DNA of 5,928 nt from Burkholderiaceae bacterium (lineage in GTDB: Bacteria; Pseudomonadota; Gammaproteobacteria; Burkholderiales; Burkholderiaceae_C): contig JAISNB010000150.1 of assembly GCA_031276435.1 (NCBI GenBank), positions 1-5,928 of the forward strand. Direction: 5' to 3'. A program made the position numbers and the translations under genes. Positions within the stretch are counted from its first letter, which is position 1, and each line of letters begins with the position of its first letter. Below are positions 5,920-5,928 of the stretch, in pieces. The notes under the pieces were generated by a model. The model was not told where the DNA came from. It worked only from the letters and a program-made list of their open reading frames with translations, and did no database searches.

Positions 5920-5928
5920 GATCCGGGG

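Overview
The window looks like ordinary chromosomal DNA of a high-GC betaproteobacterium, most likely Burkholderiales and plausibly Comamonadaceae. This rests on the strong G/C preference at third codon positions, an intracellular PHA depolymerase of the Ralstonia type, a short soluble-looking RnfB, and the style of the MCE/MlaE proteins. No insertion sequence, phage gene, CRISPR array, tRNA or rRNA is visible. The assignment comes from sequence reading only, without a database search.

Layout, left to right. Positions 1-2920 hold a three-gene minus-strand operon, transcribed right to left: an MlaE-family permease (2087-2920), an MCE/MlaD-family substrate-binding protein (998-2005, or to 2065 with an earlier start), and a putative lipoprotein (1001 down to the left edge, 3' end outside the window). 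The lipoprotein start overlaps the MCE stop by 4 bases (ATGA). It carries an Asn/Asp/Ala/Thr-rich insert built from imperfect 90 and 123 bp repeats. No ABC ATPase gene lies between or upstream of these genes.

A 135-bp divergent intergenic region (2921-3055) with a 15-bp perfect palindrome separates this operon from a plus-strand pair. That pair is phaZ, an intracellular PHB/PHA depolymerase with a Cys nucleophile (3056-4384), followed 25 bp later by an rnfB-like ferredoxin with three Fe-S cysteine clusters (4410-5087).

The right end carries two small minus-strand genes: an unrecognised acidic 98-aa protein with a good Shine-Dalgarno (5212-5508) and a DUF167/YggU-family protein (5617-5919). 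Weak hairpins after each of them may act as terminators.

Functional picture: the left operon probably handles lipid traffic at the cell envelope, and phaZ mobilises storage polyester in the cytoplasm. RnfB probably passes electrons through Fe-S centres. A shared control of the divergent phaZ and MCE units is possible but not shown. The most interesting item is the permease/MCE pair: it has no neighbouring ATPase, and the permease has lost the acidic residues of the expected cytoplasmic coupling motif.
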